Positions 36,781 to 47,644 are shown, counted from the stretch's first letter. The stretch is 64,000 nt of DNA from Burkholderia sp. Ac-20365 (GCF_017104715.1 NZ_JAAGPI010000002.1:248001-312000); one strand, 5' to 3'. The notes: a model not told the origin generated them from the sequence alone. Made by a program: numbers and translations.

Positions 36781-38565
36781 TTACATTTTTGCGGGTGCCG
36801 ATACGCCGATCACGGCAAGGCCGTTCGCCAGCACCTGGCGCGTCGCGGCGAGCAGCGCGATGCGCGCATTGCGCGGCGCTTCGTCGTCGACCAGAACGCG
36901 TTCGGCATTGTAGAACGAGTGAAATTCACCCGCGAGGTCGCGCAGATAGAACGCAACCGCGTGCGGCGCGAGCTCGTCGGCGGCGTGCGTCAGCATGTCC
37001 GGGAACTCGGCGAGCTTTTGCAGCAGCGCCATTGCGCGCTCGCTGTCGAGCGGCGCGAGGCTCACCGACGGCAGCACGGCTTCGTCGGCGCCGTAGCGCG
37101 ACTTCCATTCGTTGATCACCGAGCAGATACGCGCGTGCGCGTACTGGACGTAGTACACCGGGTTCTCGTCGTTCTGCTTGAGCGCGAGATCGACGTCGAA
37201 TACGAATTCCGTGTCGGCCTTGCGCGAGATCAGGAAGAAGCGCACCGCGTCGCGGCCGCGGCGGATCGTTTCTTCATCGAGCAGATCCGGCGACACTTCC
37301 TGGCCCGCCTGCGCGCCGCCTGACCATTCGATCAGATCGCGCACCGTCACGTAGCTGCCCGCGCGCTTCGAGATCTTCACTTCCTGGCCGTCGCGCATCA
37401 CGGTGACCATCTTGTGCAGCACGTAGTCGGGATAGCCCTTCGGAATGCCGATGCCCAGGCCCTGCAGGCCGGCGCGCACGCGCGCGATCGTGCCGTGGTG
37501 GTCCGAGCCCTGGACATTGATGACCTTGGTGAAGCCGCGCTCCCATTTGGTCTCGTGATACGCGACGTCCGGCACGAAGTACGTGTAGGTGCCGTCGGAC
37601 TTGCGCATCACGCGGTCCTTGTCGTCGCCGTCGTCGGTGGTGCGCAGCCACAGCGCGCCTTCCTGCTCGTAGGTTTTGCCGGCCGCGATCAGTTCGTTCA
37701 CGGTCTTCTCGACGCGGCCTTCCGAGTACAGCGACGATTCGAGGTAGTACTGGTCGAATTTCACGCCGAACGCCTGCAGGTCCATATCCTGCTCATGACG
37801 CAGATAGGCGACGGCAAAACGGCGGATCGCTTCGAGGTCTTCGACGTCGCCGGTGCCCTTGACGGGCTCGCCGTCGCTGGCCGACACGGTTTCGCCGTTC
37901 AGGTAGTCGCGCGCGATATCGGCGATGTACTCACCGTTGTACGCGGCTTCCGGCCAGCCGGCGTCGCCCGGCTTCAGGCCGCGGGCGCGCGCCTGCGTCG
38001 AGATGGCGAGGTTGCCGATCTGCACGCCGGCGTCGTTGTAGTAGAACTCGCGATGCACACCGTAGCCTTGCGACGCGAGCACGTTAGACATCGCATCGCC
38101 GAGCGCGGCCTGGCGGCCGTGGCCGACGTGCAGCGGGCCCGTCGGGTTGGCCGACACGAACTCGACCAGCACGCGCTTGCCGGCTTCGCGCTGCGAGCGG
38201 CCGAAGGTTTCGCGCTGCTCGAACACGGCAGCGATAACGGCCTGTTTGGAAGCCGCCGACAGGCGCAGGTTGATGAAGCCCGGACCGGCCACTTCGGCGC
38301 TCTCGACGAGGCCTTGCGCGAGCGGATGCGCGCCCAGTGCGTCGACGATCTGCTGTGCGAGCTGGCGCGGATTGGCGCGCAGCGGCTTGGCGAGCTGCAT
38401 CGCGACGTTGCAGGCGACGTCGCCGTGCGCGGCGACCTTGGGTCGCTCGAGCGTGATGGCGGGCGCGACGAACGCGGCTTCGGATTCGCCTTGAGTGGCC
38501 TTGGCGACCTGCTTGACGACGTCGGTCAGCAGGGTTTCGAGAGTGTGTTTGTGTGCAGGCAGCAT
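36781..38565 (-). CDS. argS: Arginine-tRNA ligase
   Basis: A 594-residue class I aminoacyl-tRNA synthetase that charges tRNA(Arg). The N-terminal Add1 domain (about 1-110) is followed by the HIGH motif as HVGH (146-149), in [30 protein letters not shown] segment stands in the KMSKS position. The C-terminal helical anticodon domain ends [15 protein letters not shown]. The ATG at 38565 is chosen because homologues start MLPAHK-like; the frame remains open to 38703. Confidence 0.96.
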   Translation of the reverse strand: MLPAHKHTLETLLTDVVKQVAKATQGESEAAFVAPAITLERPKVAAHGDVACNVAMQLAKPLRANPRQLAQQIVDALGAHPLAQGLVESAEVAGPGFINLRLSAASKQAVIAAVFEQRETFGRSQREAGKRVLVEFVSANPTGPLHVGHGRQAALGDAMSNVLASQGYGVHREFYYNDAGVQIGNLAISTQARARGLKPGDAGWPEAAYNGEYIADIARDYLNGETVSASDGEPVKGTGDVEDLEAIRRFAVAYLRHEQDMDLQAFGVKFDQYYLESSLYSEGRVEKTVNELIAAGKTYEQEGALWLRTTDDGDDKDRVMRKSDGTYTYFVPDVAYHETKWERGFTKVINVQGSDHHGTIARVRAGLQGLGIGIPKGYPDYVLHKMVTVMRDGQEVKISKRAGSYVTVRDLIEWSGGAQAGQEVSPDLLDEETIRRGRDAVRFFLISRKADTEFVFDVDLALKQNDENPVYYVQYAHARICSVINEWKSRYGADEAVLPSVSLAPLDSERAMALLQKLAEFPDMLTHAADELAPHAVAFYLRDLAGEFHSFYNAERVLVDDEAPRNARIALLAATRQVLANGLAVIGVSAPAKM

Positions 38566-38937
38566 GCTTGTTGCAAGTCCAGTGAGGCAGTCCGATGAAG
38601 CGGGGCAGCGCCGTGAACGGCGTGGTGCATAACCGTCGACGGCGTGGAAAGTGCTTGCGCGCCCGATGCGCGGCCGTGGTTGCGTGGCGACCGTCCAGAT
38701 CACGCGCGGCTGCGATGCAGCGCAGCGTGACCGGGCGTACGGCAGCGAGCTTTTTCCGTCAATGTCGGATTTTAGCAGGTGCTAATATGTCCAATGAGAT
38801 GCCCAGCAAGGGCCGTGGCCGCCGGCCTGCCGTTCGACGGCGGGCCGGTGCGTCAACGGAACCGTGCGGCGGGTTGTCGCGAGCGTCATGCGGCTGGCCG
38901 CGCGCGAAGTCAACATAACGAAAAGGGAACCGTCATC
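38566..38937. other. Divergent promoter region argS / DUF1840
   Basis: About 370 bp without a gene. An inverted repeat TTAGCA-GG-TGCTAA (38772-38785) overlaps AT-rich sequence with possible -10 boxes on both strands (TAATAT plus, TAAAAT minus). Otherwise nothing recognised. Confidence 0.45.
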
Positions 38938-39264
38938 ATGCTGATTACTTTCAAGTGCCGCTCCGCTCCGGATGTGGTGATGCTGGAGAATCTTGCCCAA
39001 TATCTGCTGGGCATCATCGGCAAGCGGCTCGGCGAACGCGGCGTGATCAATCACGACGAACTGGGCGTGGCGATCTCCAAGCTGGAGGCGGCTATCGTCA
39101 CCGACAAGCAGGAGCGCGCCGAGCATGAAGGCCACTTCCACGAAAACGAGGAAGGCCACGAACATCACGAAATCCCCATCGGCCTCGCGCAACGGGCGTT
39201 TCCGTTCCTCGACATGCTGCGCGCGGCGCAGAAGGAAAATACGGATATCGTCTGGGGTCTTTGA
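38938..39264 (+). CDS. DUF1840 family protein
   Basis: A 108-residue protein of the DUF1840 family, common in beta-proteobacteria. It starts MLITFKCRSAPDVVMLENLA. A central His/Glu-rich stretch (HEGHFHENEEGHEHHE, about residues 63-78) could bind metal; the tail is FPFLDMLRAAQKENTDIVWG. Function unknown. AAAGGGAACC lies upstream of the ATG. A strong terminator follows about 110 bp downstream. Confidence 0.9.
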   Translation: MLITFKCRSAPDVVMLENLAQYLLGIIGKRLGERGVINHDELGVAISKLEAAIVTDKQERAEHEGHFHENEEGHEHHEIPIGLAQRAFPFLDMLRAAQKENTDIVWGL

Positions 39265-39375
39265 GGCGAGCCACCTGGGTTCGTCGAGCGGCGTCAGATT
39301 GGCATTGCCGCTGCCTTAAAGGCGGCGCGCGTCGCATCGGTTCGTTCCGGATCGACGCGTGACGTCCAGAAGCAG

Positions 39376-39404
39376 AAAAGCCCGTCGTTCGACGGGCTTT
39401 TTTG
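39376..39404. terminator. Bidirectional terminator
   Basis: AAAAGCCCGTC-GTTC-GACGGGCTTTTTT. It separates the plus-strand DUF1840 gene from the minus-strand small secreted protein gene. Confidence 0.9.
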
Positions 39405-39422
39405 TTTGCGGAGTCACGAGCC

Positions 39423-39629
39423 TTACTGGCTTGCCCCTTGCGGCGCGGTCGCGGGAGCGGACGCACCGTTCTTCGTCTTCTTCTTTTTCGGCTTCTTCAC
39501 GTGTTTGACGGTGGGCGGCGAGTACGAACTCACCGCGCTCGATCCACCCGGCGCCGCGGGTTGGGCCTCGGCGAGCGGCGCCATCGCGGCAATCGATAAC
39601 GCGATCAACATCAGCGTCAGCTTCTTCAT
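39423..39629 (-). CDS. Small secreted lysine-rich protein, unknown function
   Basis: A 68-residue protein with a clear signal peptide (MKKLTLMLIALSIAAMAPLAEA). The mature part of about 45 residues is Pro/Ser rich and carries a basic block, VKKPKKKKTKNG. GGAGAAAAATCGT precedes the ATG at 39629. It has its own terminator and lies apart from metH. The basic block may bind nucleic acid, LPS or peptidoglycan. No family is recognised. Confidence 0.7.
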   Translation of the reverse strand: MKKLTLMLIALSIAAMAPLAEAQPAAPGGSSAVSSYSPPTVKHVKKPKKKKTKNGASAPATAPQGASQ

Positions 39630-39807
39630 ACGATTTTTCTCCGTTGACGGTTGCAAGTCGTTGAGCCGACGCGTTTTTTCTCGTCGCGTCTGGCAGGTCG
39701 GCAGGTAAAGCCCGTTCAGTCTACAAAGCCGAAAATATTCGCTGTGCTTTCAGCTGAAAATATTCAGCCTATGGCTGGCGATATAGTCCTGCCGCCCGCA
39801 CAGCCGC

Positions 39808-42525
39808 TTACAGCAGCGGCGCGAGCGCCCGCTCGGCATCCGCCTTCGACAGCGACATGCGTTGTGCGTAGTCCTCGAGCTGATCCTGGCCAATCTTGCC
39901 GACCGAGAAGTACGTGCTGTCGGGATGCGCGAGATAGAAGCCGGACACGCTCGCAGCGGGCAGCATCGCGAGCGATTCGGTCACGCTCATGCCGATTTCG
40001 TTCGCCTGCAGCACGTCGAACATGTCGCGCTTGACGAGGTGATCCGGGCACGCCGGATAGCCGGGCGCCGGACGGATACCGCGATACTTCTCGCCGATCA
40101 GATCGTCGTTCGACAGGCTTTCGTCCGTTGCATAGCCCCACAGATCGCGGCGCACGCGCGCGTGCATCGCTTCGGCGAATGCTTCGGCGAAACGATCGGC
40201 GAGCGCCTTCAGCATGATCGCGCTGTAGTCGTCGTGATCCTGCTCGAACTGCTTTTCCTTCACGTCGACGCCCAAGCCCGCCGTCACCGCAAACATGCCG
40301 ATGTAGTCGGCCACGCCCGAATCCTTCGGGGCGATGAAGTCGGCGAGCGACCGGTTCGGGCGCATCACGCCGTCCACCACGGGACGCACGCTTTGCTGGC
40401 GCACGTTGCGCCACGTCATCGCGACTTCGCTGCGCGAGTCGTCCTTGTAGATTTCGATGTCGTCGTCGTTGACGGTGTTGGCGGGCAGCAGCGCGATCAC
40501 GCCGTTCGCCGTCAGCCAGCGGCCCTGAATCAGGCGCGCGAGCATCGACTTGCCGTCCGAGAACACGCGCCGCGCCGATTCGCCGACGATTTCATCATTG
40601 AGAATGGCCGGATACGGACCGGCGAGATCCCACGTCTGGAAGAACGGACCCCAGTCGATATAGTTCGCGAGTTCGTTCAGATCGTAGTTCTTGAACACGC
40701 GGCGGCCAATGAACTTCGGCTTCACCGGCTGGTACGCGCTCCAGTCGACCTTTGTCTTGTTCGCGCGCGCTTCGGCGATCGTCACGAGCGGCAGCGCCTT
40801 CTTGTTCGCGTGCTGATCGCGGATGCGGTCGTAGTCGGACTTGAGTTCGTCGAGATACTTCGCCGCGCCTTCGTCGGACAACAGGTTCGATGCGACCGAT
40901 ACCGAACGCGACGCATCCGGCACGTAGACGACAGGGCCTTCGTAATTCGGCGCGATCTTCACGGCCGTATGCACGCGCGAGGTCGTCGCGCCGCCGATCA
41001 GCAGCGGAATCTTCTTCACGCGGAAGTAGTCGTCGCGCTGCATTTCCGACGCGACGTAAGCCATTTCTTCGAGCGACGGCGTAATCAGACCCGACAGCCC
41101 GATGATGTCCGCGCCTTCGACTTTCGCCTTCGCGAGAATCTCGTTGCAAGGGACCATCACGCCCATGTTGACCACTTCGAAGTTATTGCACTGAAGCACG
41201 ACGGAAACGATGTTCTTGCCGATATCGTGCACGTCGCCCTTCACGGTCGCGATGACGATCTTGCCTTTCGCGCGCACGTCGCCACCTGCTTCGGCGAGCA
41301 GACGTTTTTCTTCTTCGATGAACGGAATCAGGTGCGCGACAGCCTGCTTCATCACGCGCGCCGACTTCACGACTTGCGGCAGGAACATCTTGCCCTGACC
41401 GAACAGGTCGCCGACGATATTCATGCCGTCCATCAGCGGACCTTCGATCACGTTGATCGGCCGGCCGCCGTCACCCATGATCTTCGCGCGCGCTTCTTCC
41501 GTATCTTCGACGATGAAGTTCGTGATGCCGTGCACGAGCGCATGCGCAAGACGTTTCTCGACCGGCTGGTTGCGCCACTCGAGGTTCTCTTCTTTCTTCG
41601 CTGCGCCCGTCTTGAACTTGTCGGCGATTTCGAGCAGGCGGTCGGTGCCGTCTTCACGGCGATTCAGCACGACATCTTCGACGCGATCGCGTAGTTCCGC
41701 ATCGAGATCCGCGTACACGCCGAGCTGACCGGCGTTGACGATGCCCATGTCCATGCCCGCCTGGATCGCGTGATACAGGAACACGGTGTGGATTGCCTCG
41801 CGCACCGGGTCGTTGCCGCGGAACGAGAACGACACGTTCGACACGCCGCCGCTCACCTTTGCATACGGCAGGTTCTGCTTGATCCAGCGCGTCGCTTCAA
41901 TGAAGTCGACGGCGTAGTTGTTGTGCTCTTCGATACCCGTCGCGATCGCGAAGATGTTCGGATCGAAGATGATGTCTTCCGGCGGAAAGCCGACTTCGTT
42001 CACGAGAAAATCGTATGAACGCTTGCAGATTTCCGTCTTGCGTTTGAAGGTGTCGGCCTGACCTTGCTCGTCGAACGCCATGACGACGGCGGCGGCGCCA
42101 TAGCGGCGAATCAGGTTCGCGTGATGACGGAACGCGGCTTCGCCTTCCTTCAGCGAGATCGAATTGACGATTGCCTTGCCTTGCACGCACTTCAGGCCCG
42201 CTTCGATCACGTCCCACTTTGACGAGTCGATCATGATCGGCACACGCGCGATATCCGGCTCCGACGCGATCAGATTCATGAAGCGCACCATCGCCGCTTT
42301 CGAATCGAGCATCGCTTCGTCCATGTTGACGTCGATGACCTGTGCGCCGTTTTCGACCTGCTGGCGCGCGACGGCCAGCGCTTCGTCGAACTGGCCGTTC
42401 AGGATCATCCGCGCGAAGGCCTTCGAACCCGTCACGTTGGTCCGTTCGCCAACGTTGATGAAGAGCGTCCCCGAAGTGACGTTGAACGGCTCGAGGCCGG
42501 AAAGGCGCATCGTGTGATCGGTCAT
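39808..42525 (-). CDS. metH: Methionine synthase, cobalamin-binding and activation subunit (split MetH)
   Basis: A 905-residue protein equal to the C-terminal two-thirds of B12-dependent methionine synthase. Domains: methyltetrahydrofolate-binding pterin domain (about 1-280; [16 protein letters not shown]); cap and B12-binding domain (about 320-560) with the base-off motif Asp431-x-His433-x-x-Gly436 (DVHDIGKN); and the AdoMet-binding reactivation domain (about 600-905; [12 protein letters not shown]). The homocysteine-binding domain is encoded by a separate gene 71 bp upstream. The two together make a complete MetH, as is usual in Burkholderiaceae. Confidence 0.95.
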   Translation of the reverse strand: MTDHTMRLSGLEPFNVTSGTLFINVGERTNVTGSKAFARMILNGQFDEALAVARQQVENGAQVIDVNMDEAMLDSKAAMVRFMNLIASEPDIARVPIMIDSSKWDVIEAGLKCVQGKAIVNSISLKEGEAAFRHHANLIRRYGAAAVVMAFDEQGQADTFKRKTEICKRSYDFLVNEVGFPPEDIIFDPNIFAIATGIEEHNNYAVDFIEATRWIKQNLPYAKVSGGVSNVSFSFRGNDPVREAIHTVFLYHAIQAGMDMGIVNAGQLGVYADLDAELRDRVEDVVLNRREDGTDRLLEIADKFKTGAAKKEENLEWRNQPVEKRLAHALVHGITNFIVEDTEEARAKIMGDGGRPINVIEGPLMDGMNIVGDLFGQGKMFLPQVVKSARVMKQAVAHLIPFIEEEKRLLAEAGGDVRAKGKIVIATVKGDVHDIGKNIVSVVLQCNNFEVVNMGVMVPCNEILAKAKVEGADIIGLSGLITPSLEEMAYVASEMQRDDYFRVKKIPLLIGGATTSRVHTAVKIAPNYEGPVVYVPDASRSVSVASNLLSDEGAAKYLDELKSDYDRIRDQHANKKALPLVTIAEARANKTKVDWSAYQPVKPKFIGRRVFKNYDLNELANYIDWGPFFQTWDLAGPYPAILNDEIVGESARRVFSDGKSMLARLIQGRWLTANGVIALLPANTVNDDDIEIYKDDSRSEVAMTWRNVRQQSVRPVVDGVMRPNRSLADFIAPKDSGVADYIGMFAVTAGLGVDVKEKQFEQDHDDYSAIMLKALADRFAEAFAEAMHARVRRDLWGYATDESLSNDDLIGEKYRGIRPAPGYPACPDHLVKRDMFDVLQANEIGMSVTESLAMLPAASVSGFYLAHPDSTYFSVGKIGQDQLEDYAQRMSLSKADAERALAPLL

Positions 42526-42596
42526 GGTTGGTGTGCGTGTTTCGTCAGTGCGTCAATGCGTCGATGTTTGCGTGCGGGCAACGTGCTGTCAGTGCT

Positions 42597-43676
42597 TCAG
42601 GCTGCGTCGCGATACTGGCTCGGCCACTTGCGCGGCTTCACGTCGTTCAGCGCCTTCGCGATAGCGGCAATGTGCTCCGGCGTCGTGCCGCAGCAGCCGC
42701 CCGCGATGTTCACGAGACCGGCTTGCGCGAATTCCTTCAACAGGCCGGATGTATCGGCGGGCAGTTCGTCGAAGCCGGTATCGCTCATCGGATTCGGCAG
42801 ACCGGCGTTCGGATAGCACGACACATACGTGTCGCACAGTTTCGCCAGCTCGGCGATGTACGGGCGCATCAGCGCCGCGCCCAATGCGCAGTTCAGGCCG
42901 AACGTGAGCGGTTTCGCGTGACGCAGCGAATTCCAGAACGCTTCGACCGTCTGGCCCGACAGAATGCGGCCCGATGCGTCCGTCACCGTGCCCGAGATCA
43001 TGATGGGCAGGCGTTCGCCCGTGTCTTCGAATAGTTCGTCGAGTGCGAAGAGGGCTGCTTTGGCGTTCAGCGTGTCGAAGATCGTTTCGACGAGGAACAG
43101 GTCCGCGCCGCCTTCCATCAATGCCTTTGCCTGCTCGTAGTACGCGGTGCGCAGTTCGTCGAAGGTGACGTTGCGTGCGCCCGGATCGTTGACGTCGGGC
43201 GAAATGCTCGCGGTTTTCGGCGTCGGTCCGATTGCGCCCGCGACGAAGCGCGGCTTGTCGGGCGTCGAATACTTGTCGCACGCGGCGCGCGCAAGTTTCG
43301 CCGACTCGAGGTTCATCTCGACGGCGAGCTCTTCCATGCCGTAGTCGGCCTGCGCGACGGTCGTCGCGCCGAACGTGTTGGTTTCGATGATGTCCGCGCC
43401 CGCCGCGAGATATTGCTCGTGAATCTCGCTGATGATCTGCGGCTGCGTGATAGACAGCAGTTCGTTGTTGCCCTTGATGTCGCGTGCATAGTCCTTGAAG
43501 CGCTCGCCACGATAGGCGGCTTCGTCGAGCTTGTAGCGCTGGATCATCGTGCCCATCGCGCCGTCCAGGATCAGGATGCGCGATTCGAGCAACGCGGGCA
43601 GATTCGCGCCGCGCGTGTAGGCGGCGCGGGCGGCTGTCGGGGCGGGCTGGGTCTTGGTCTGATCGGGCTGGTTCAT
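42597..43676 (-). CDS. metH: Methionine synthase, homocysteine-binding subunit (split MetH)
   Basis: A 359-residue homocysteine S-methyltransferase domain, equal to the N-terminal part of MetH. It starts the barrel at [15 protein letters not shown]. The zinc-binding cysteines are Cys263 (GLNCALGAA), Cys328 and Cys329 ([10 protein letters not shown]). The start ATG at 43676 was chosen because MNQPDQT precedes a flexible linker; the frame remains open to 43895. It is cotranscribed with the downstream cobalamin subunit. I searched its leader for a SAH or cobalamin riboswitch and saw none. Confidence 0.94.
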   Translation of the reverse strand: MNQPDQTKTQPAPTAARAAYTRGANLPALLESRILILDGAMGTMIQRYKLDEAAYRGERFKDYARDIKGNNELLSITQPQIISEIHEQYLAAGADIIETNTFGATTVAQADYGMEELAVEMNLESAKLARAACDKYSTPDKPRFVAGAIGPTPKTASISPDVNDPGARNVTFDELRTAYYEQAKALMEGGADLFLVETIFDTLNAKAALFALDELFEDTGERLPIMISGTVTDASGRILSGQTVEAFWNSLRHAKPLTFGLNCALGAALMRPYIAELAKLCDTYVSCYPNAGLPNPMSDTGFDELPADTSGLLKEFAQAGLVNIAGGCCGTTPEHIAAIAKALNDVKPRKWPSQYRDAA

Positions 43677-43727
43677 GGTCTGATCTGGCTCGTGCCGGAC
43701 GGGCCGGCTTTTTTCAGGAAACTCAAT

Positions 43728-43733
43728 ATTGTA
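43728..43733 (-). promoter_or_regulatory. Possible -10 box of metH
   Basis: TACAAT on the minus strand, about 52 bp before the metH start. The -35 region is GC-rich and weak. Confidence 0.3.
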
Positions 43734-43923
43734 GCCGCATGGCCGCGGGCGCGCCGGGCGCAGGCGGCGTGCGCGGGTCGCGGCGCGACGGTTGCGGGGA
43801 AATGTAGCGCAGTGTGTATTTCTTTCGCGGCTTGCGCAGCGGGCGCAAGGATGCTGCTCAGCGTTTCGCGCCGGAATTTCCCGCAAATGCGCCACGCCGG
43901 CCGTGTACCAGCCGTTTAAAACG

Positions 43924-43956
43924 AAAAACCCCGCCCGGCGCGAGGCCGGACGGGGT
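43924..43956 (-). terminator. Terminator after the DUF3567 gene
   Basis: On the minus strand a CCCCGTCCGGC / GCCGGGCGGGG stem with one mismatch is followed by TTTTTCG. Confidence 0.85.
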
Positions 43957-43992
43957 CGATTGGACGTGTCGCCTGGGGATGGCGCGTGTCGG

Positions 43993-44250
43993 TCAGTGAA
44001 GAATGACCGGCTGGTTCATCAGGCTGTCGAACTGGCCGAGAAATTCATCCACTTCGTCTAGCGTCGGTTCGTCTTCGATCAGCTTCTGCACGTGTTCGCG
44101 AAAACTGGCTGCCATCGCACCGTCGATGTATATCTCGCGTTGCGTATTCTTGTCGACGATCTCATACCCGCCGGAAAGCATCGAGACATGGCCGTCTTGC
44201 GGCGGGAACTCGACAACACAATAGTTGGGGCTGTTGTAGATCATTTGCAT
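43993..44250 (-). CDS. DUF3567 family protein
   Basis: An 85-residue protein conserved in Burkholderiales. It reads [17 protein letters not shown], then [18 protein letters not shown], and ends with an acidic helix ([19 protein letters not shown]). AAGGAG precedes the ATG. It has its own terminator and is apparently monocistronic. Function unknown. Confidence 0.92.
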   Translation of the reverse strand: MQMIYNSPNYCVVEFPPQDGHVSMLSGGYEIVDKNTQREIYIDGAMAASFREHVQKLIEDEPTLDEVDEFLGQFDSLMNQPVILH

Positions 44251-44367
44251 GGCGACACTCCTTATTTCCGATGGCTCCGGGCCAGTGTTGCACCGTAGAT
44301 GGAGCCCTTGGTTTGGAATTCAAGGGGTGGGTCCGGCCTGACGCTTTGAATTCTCCGGACCTATCGG

Positions 44368-45156
44368 TTAGACCCGTTTTTGCAGAAACGATTCCAGCAA
44401 AGCAGTGAAGCGTTGCGACTGTTCGATCGGTGCGAGGTGAGCTGCGTCCAGCAACTCGAACTGCGCGTTCCGGATGGCATTCGCAATTTCGTGTGTATCA
44501 GCAGGTGGCGTGCCTGCATCGTGGCGTCCAGCCACAACAAGAGTGGGAAGAGCAACTTCATTCAGTCTACTGCGCACATCGAAATCGCGCAGCGCAATGC
44601 ACGCTTGCGCGTAACCTTCAGACGAAGTGCTTGCAAATACCTCCTGAATCTGTTCGACGACCTCAGGATGCGCGGTGCGAAAACCCGCCGTCAGCCAGCG
44701 TTCCATCGTCGCCTGCGCGAGCGCCGCGACGCCGTCATTGCGCGATTTCGCTGCGCGCTGCTCCCAGACTGCGTGACCGCCAGACGGCGTGGCGGCATGC
44801 GTGTCGGCGAGCGTCAAGGTTTCGATGCGCGCCGGGTTATCCAGTGTGAACTGTTGCGCGATCATGCCGCCCATCGACATTCCGACAATATGCGTCTTCT
44901 GCACGCCAAGCGCATCTAAAAGGGCGAGCAGATCCTGCGACAAATCTGCAACACTGAACTGCCTGTCTGATACGGCTGTTTGACCATGACCGCGCACGTC
45001 GTAACGCAAGACGGTGTAGTCGTCACGGAAATAGCCTGCGAGCTGATCCCAGATCGACAGATCGCCGCCAAGCTGATGAATGAAAGTCAGCCAGGGACCG
45101 CCTCCTTCGTTACTCAAAACATAGCGCGTATCGAGGCCGTTCACATTGATTTGCAT
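44368..45156 (-). CDS. Alpha/beta hydrolase (3-oxoadipate enol-lactonase-like)
   Basis: A 262-residue serine hydrolase resembling PcaD. The nucleophile is Ser94 in VGMSMGGMIAQ, with RYDVRGHGQT and the acid in AGRHDAGTPP. The His is in LDAAHLAPIEQS; the usual NHL or SHL tripeptide is AHL here. GGAGCACGC fixes the ATG at 45156. No protocatechuate (pca) genes are adjacent, so a true enol-lactonase role is doubtful and a general esterase or lactonase is equally likely. Confidence 0.85.
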   Translation of the reverse strand: MQINVNGLDTRYVLSNEGGGPWLTFIHQLGGDLSIWDQLAGYFRDDYTVLRYDVRGHGQTAVSDRQFSVADLSQDLLALLDALGVQKTHIVGMSMGGMIAQQFTLDNPARIETLTLADTHAATPSGGHAVWEQRAAKSRNDGVAALAQATMERWLTAGFRTAHPEVVEQIQEVFASTSSEGYAQACIALRDFDVRSRLNEVALPTLVVAGRHDAGTPPADTHEIANAIRNAQFELLDAAHLAPIEQSQRFTALLESFLQKRV

Positions 45157-45357
45157 GCGTGCTCCGTTAGTGATGCCGCATTGAAAGAACGAACGATTCA
45201 ACCGTTCATGCAATTCAGTTCATCGGATTCGCATGAATCGCCAACGCAATCCGTGCGATTCGTAGTGCGATTCGCTAAGGCATCAGAAGTTTCTTGATGC
45301 ACAGCGTGTGTCGTCTCGGTTTCACAGTGTCCTCTTTTGCGAAGGACAATCATCGCT

Positions 45358-46578
45358 TTAGGGCTTTTCGGGCCCTGCGCCGGGATCGGTGACGGAAGGT
45401 TGGGGCGGTGTCGACGTGTCGTCGGTGGAAGAGGTGTTGCCGTTCGCGTCGGGCGGCGCGATCTTGCCGCGCCAGACGAGTTCGATCTGCGTGCCGTTCG
45501 GCTCGGTTTGCACGAGACGCGCGGGCAGCCAGCCGAGCGACGGCGCGAGCCAAACATCGATGCGCCGGCGGTCGCCTTCGCGGCGCGGCAGTCGCATGAA
45601 ATGGCGTGCTTCGATGATGCCCTGATCGGTGCGCACGCTTTCGTCGCCGATGGTTTCGATCGGCCAGATTTCGCCGCTGTCGTTGTCGGTGACGAAGAAC
45701 TGGCGCGTGACGCCCGGTTGATACGCGTCGGGATCGCCGCGCACCAGACTGGCGAGTTGCATCACCATGCTGAAGCGGTCTTGCGCGCCGTCTTGCAGCG
45801 GCAGCGTATTCGGCGTGCGTGTGAAACCGATCTGTTTCGTGTCGCGATGAAACGAGGTGACGTCTTCGCCGCGCCGGCCGCGTTTTTCGATGTACTGATC
45901 AGGTGCAAGGCCGAATGCATCGACATGTCCGTGGCTCGAATAGCTGAACGTGCCGATGAACGGCAGGGGCACCGACACGACCATGTCGTACGAGTGACCG
46001 TCGCTCGACCAGTGGATCGTGCCGGGCTGGTTGCGCACGCCGTTGTAGAACGTGTCGTACTGCAACTCGCCCGATGGCGGCACTGAAAACTTTACGCCGG
46101 GCGTTGCATGCGCTGCGTTGCCCTGGCCGGCAGCATTGGAAGCGGAATTGGCAGTTCCCGTTGCGGACGACGCAACGTTCGCCGTCGATGCGGCCGAAGC
46201 TTCGTCAGGCGCGCTCGCCGTTTCAGTTGCGGGTGCTGTCTTAACAGGCTTTGTGGCGGGTCGCGTGGCCGTTAACACATGCTCGCTTCGCGGTCGCGCC
46301 GTCGGCTTCGGCGCGGCAGGCGCCGCCTTCGCAGGCGGCTGCGAAACGGCTGCCTGTGTTTCGATGCGCTCAGGTTTCAGCAGCGCGACTTGCACAGGAA
46401 CATGTTCGGGCGACATCGGCTTGAAGGTATCGCGATGCCGTTCGAACCATTGTGCCGCGATGAAATGCACGCCAACGACCGCAATCAGCACACCCGTCCA
46501 GCGCAAGCGCGACGAGCGGCGCTGCGCAGCGGCCAGACTAGCCGGCGTGACGGAAGGGACAGCGGTTGGAGACGACAT
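45358..46578 (-). CDS. DUF3108 envelope protein
   Basis: A 406-residue protein. One N-terminal hydrophobic segment (WTGVLIAVVGVHFIAAQW, about 27-44) anchors it in the inner membrane. A long Ala/Pro/Thr-rich linker follows (about 60-160). The C-terminal half is a DUF3108 domain (SGELQYDTFYNGVRNQPGTI to VDVWLAPSLGWLPARLVQTE), a beta-rich periplasmic fold related to LolB/LppX-type carriers. The ATG at 46578 is used; a TTG at 46611 is possible. Function unknown. Confidence 0.85.
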   Translation of the reverse strand: MSSPTAVPSVTPASLAAAQRRSSRLRWTGVLIAVVGVHFIAAQWFERHRDTFKPMSPEHVPVQVALLKPERIETQAAVSQPPAKAAPAAPKPTARPRSEHVLTATRPATKPVKTAPATETASAPDEASAASTANVASSATGTANSASNAAGQGNAAHATPGVKFSVPPSGELQYDTFYNGVRNQPGTIHWSSDGHSYDMVVSVPLPFIGTFSYSSHGHVDAFGLAPDQYIEKRGRRGEDVTSFHRDTKQIGFTRTPNTLPLQDGAQDRFSMVMQLASLVRGDPDAYQPGVTRQFFVTDNDSGEIWPIETIGDESVRTDQGIIEARHFMRLPRREGDRRRIDVWLAPSLGWLPARLVQTEPNGTQIELVWRGKIAPPDANGNTSSTDDTSTPPQPSVTDPGAGPEKP

Positions 46579-46668
46579 CGAAAGAGGCAATATCCTGAAG
46601 GCGAAACGCAAGGCTATGCGCGTTTGGACACCGTTCGACCGCGCTTTGCTGTCATGCGTTCCGCGCGC

Positions 46669-47571
46669 TCATCGTGGCGTCGGACTATACCCGAGTTCAT
46701 ACGACAGCTTCTGCGCGCATTCGCGCAGCGCGGTGTCGACTTCGCCGCCCCACGCGATATCGAACGCGCCTTCGTGGCCGAGTGCGATCAGGCCGAGCGC
46801 GAGATCCCCATTCGAATCGAACACGGGCATGCAGAACGCGTGAATGGTCGGCAGCAGCATGCCTTCGACGCGCGCCGCACCATGTGCGCGTACGTCTTCA
46901 AGCGCGCGTTCGACATCGTCGGGTGTGCGCGGACTGTTGGCTGCGGCCCAACGCTGTGTTTCCGCGAGTTCGCGCTCGATCTTCGCCGCCGTCTTGCTGC
47001 GCGGCAGATACGCGGCAAACAGCAGACCCGTTGCGGAACTGAGCATCGGCATCACATCGCCGAGCTTGAGCGACGCTTTTGCCGGGTAGCTCGATTCCAT
47101 CCAGTGCACGACGGTAGGCCCCTGATTGCCCCACACGGCGATGCCCACCGTCATGTCGAGCCGTTCGCGCAATTCGGCTAGCGCAATGCGCGCGAGCTTC
47201 ACGCCGTCGACGCGCGCAAGCCGCGCCAATCCCAGTTGCAGTGCAAAGCCACCAAGCTCGTATCGGCCTGTCAGCGGATCCTGCGCGACGACGCCCAGCC
47301 GCTGAAAACTGACCAGATAGCGGTGCGCCTTCGCCGGACTCATGCCCGCGCGCTGTGCGAGATCGCGCAACATCATCGCGCGCGGCTCGTGCGTGAGCAC
47401 GTCGAGCAGACGGAACCCGACTTCGATCGACTGGATGCCCGAGCGCAGTTTTTCTTCGCCGCCGTCGTGGTCGCCGTCTTGCTGATCGACGGCATCGTCG
47501 TCAGCGGAATCGAGCGTTTCGGCGGATTCGGCGTCTTTGCGGATCGAGCTTGAGCGGGCGGTCGGCGGCAT
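46669..47571 (-). CDS. IclR-family transcriptional regulator
   Basis: A 300-residue IclR-type regulator. An unusually acidic N-terminal tail of about 45 residues (SADDDAVDQQDGDHDGGEE) precedes the winged HTH (IQSIEVGFRLLDVLTHEPRA to LVSFQRLGVV). The C-terminal effector domain contains GIAVWGNQGPTVVHWM and AFCMPVFDSNGDLALGLIALG. It is divergent from the fumarylacetoacetase-family gene at 47711 and most likely regulates it. Effector probably an aromatic acid or derivative. Confidence 0.92.
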   Translation of the reverse strand: MPPTARSSSIRKDAESAETLDSADDDAVDQQDGDHDGGEEKLRSGIQSIEVGFRLLDVLTHEPRAMMLRDLAQRAGMSPAKAHRYLVSFQRLGVVAQDPLTGRYELGGFALQLGLARLARVDGVKLARIALAELRERLDMTVGIAVWGNQGPTVVHWMESSYPAKASLKLGDVMPMLSSATGLLFAAYLPRSKTAAKIERELAETQRWAAANSPRTPDDVERALEDVRAHGAARVEGMLLPTIHAFCMPVFDSNGDLALGLIALGHEGAFDIAWGGEVDTALRECAQKLSYELGYSPTPR

Positions 47572-47644
47572 AAGTGAGACGGTTGAACGGTGAGCTTTGA
47601 GGCGAGGCGAATGGCGCGGACATCGTTTGCAACGAGCATCCGCT

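Larger units (their letters stand above)
43677..43992. other. Leader and promoter region of split metH
   Basis: About 315 bp. It contains the -10 box of metH at 43728-43733, a GCCGG/CCGGC leader hairpin near the start codon, and the terminator of the DUF3567 gene (43924-43956). No gene. Confidence 0.5.

Noticed and set aside
39862..41694. 610-codon ORF on the plus strand
   Set aside because: It is antisense to the conserved metH gene and consists of the Arg/His-rich text typical of shadow frames in GC-rich DNA.
43677..43800. SAH or cobalamin riboswitch upstream of metH
   Set aside because: I looked for the conserved cores of both and found neither; the leader is short after the likely -10 box.
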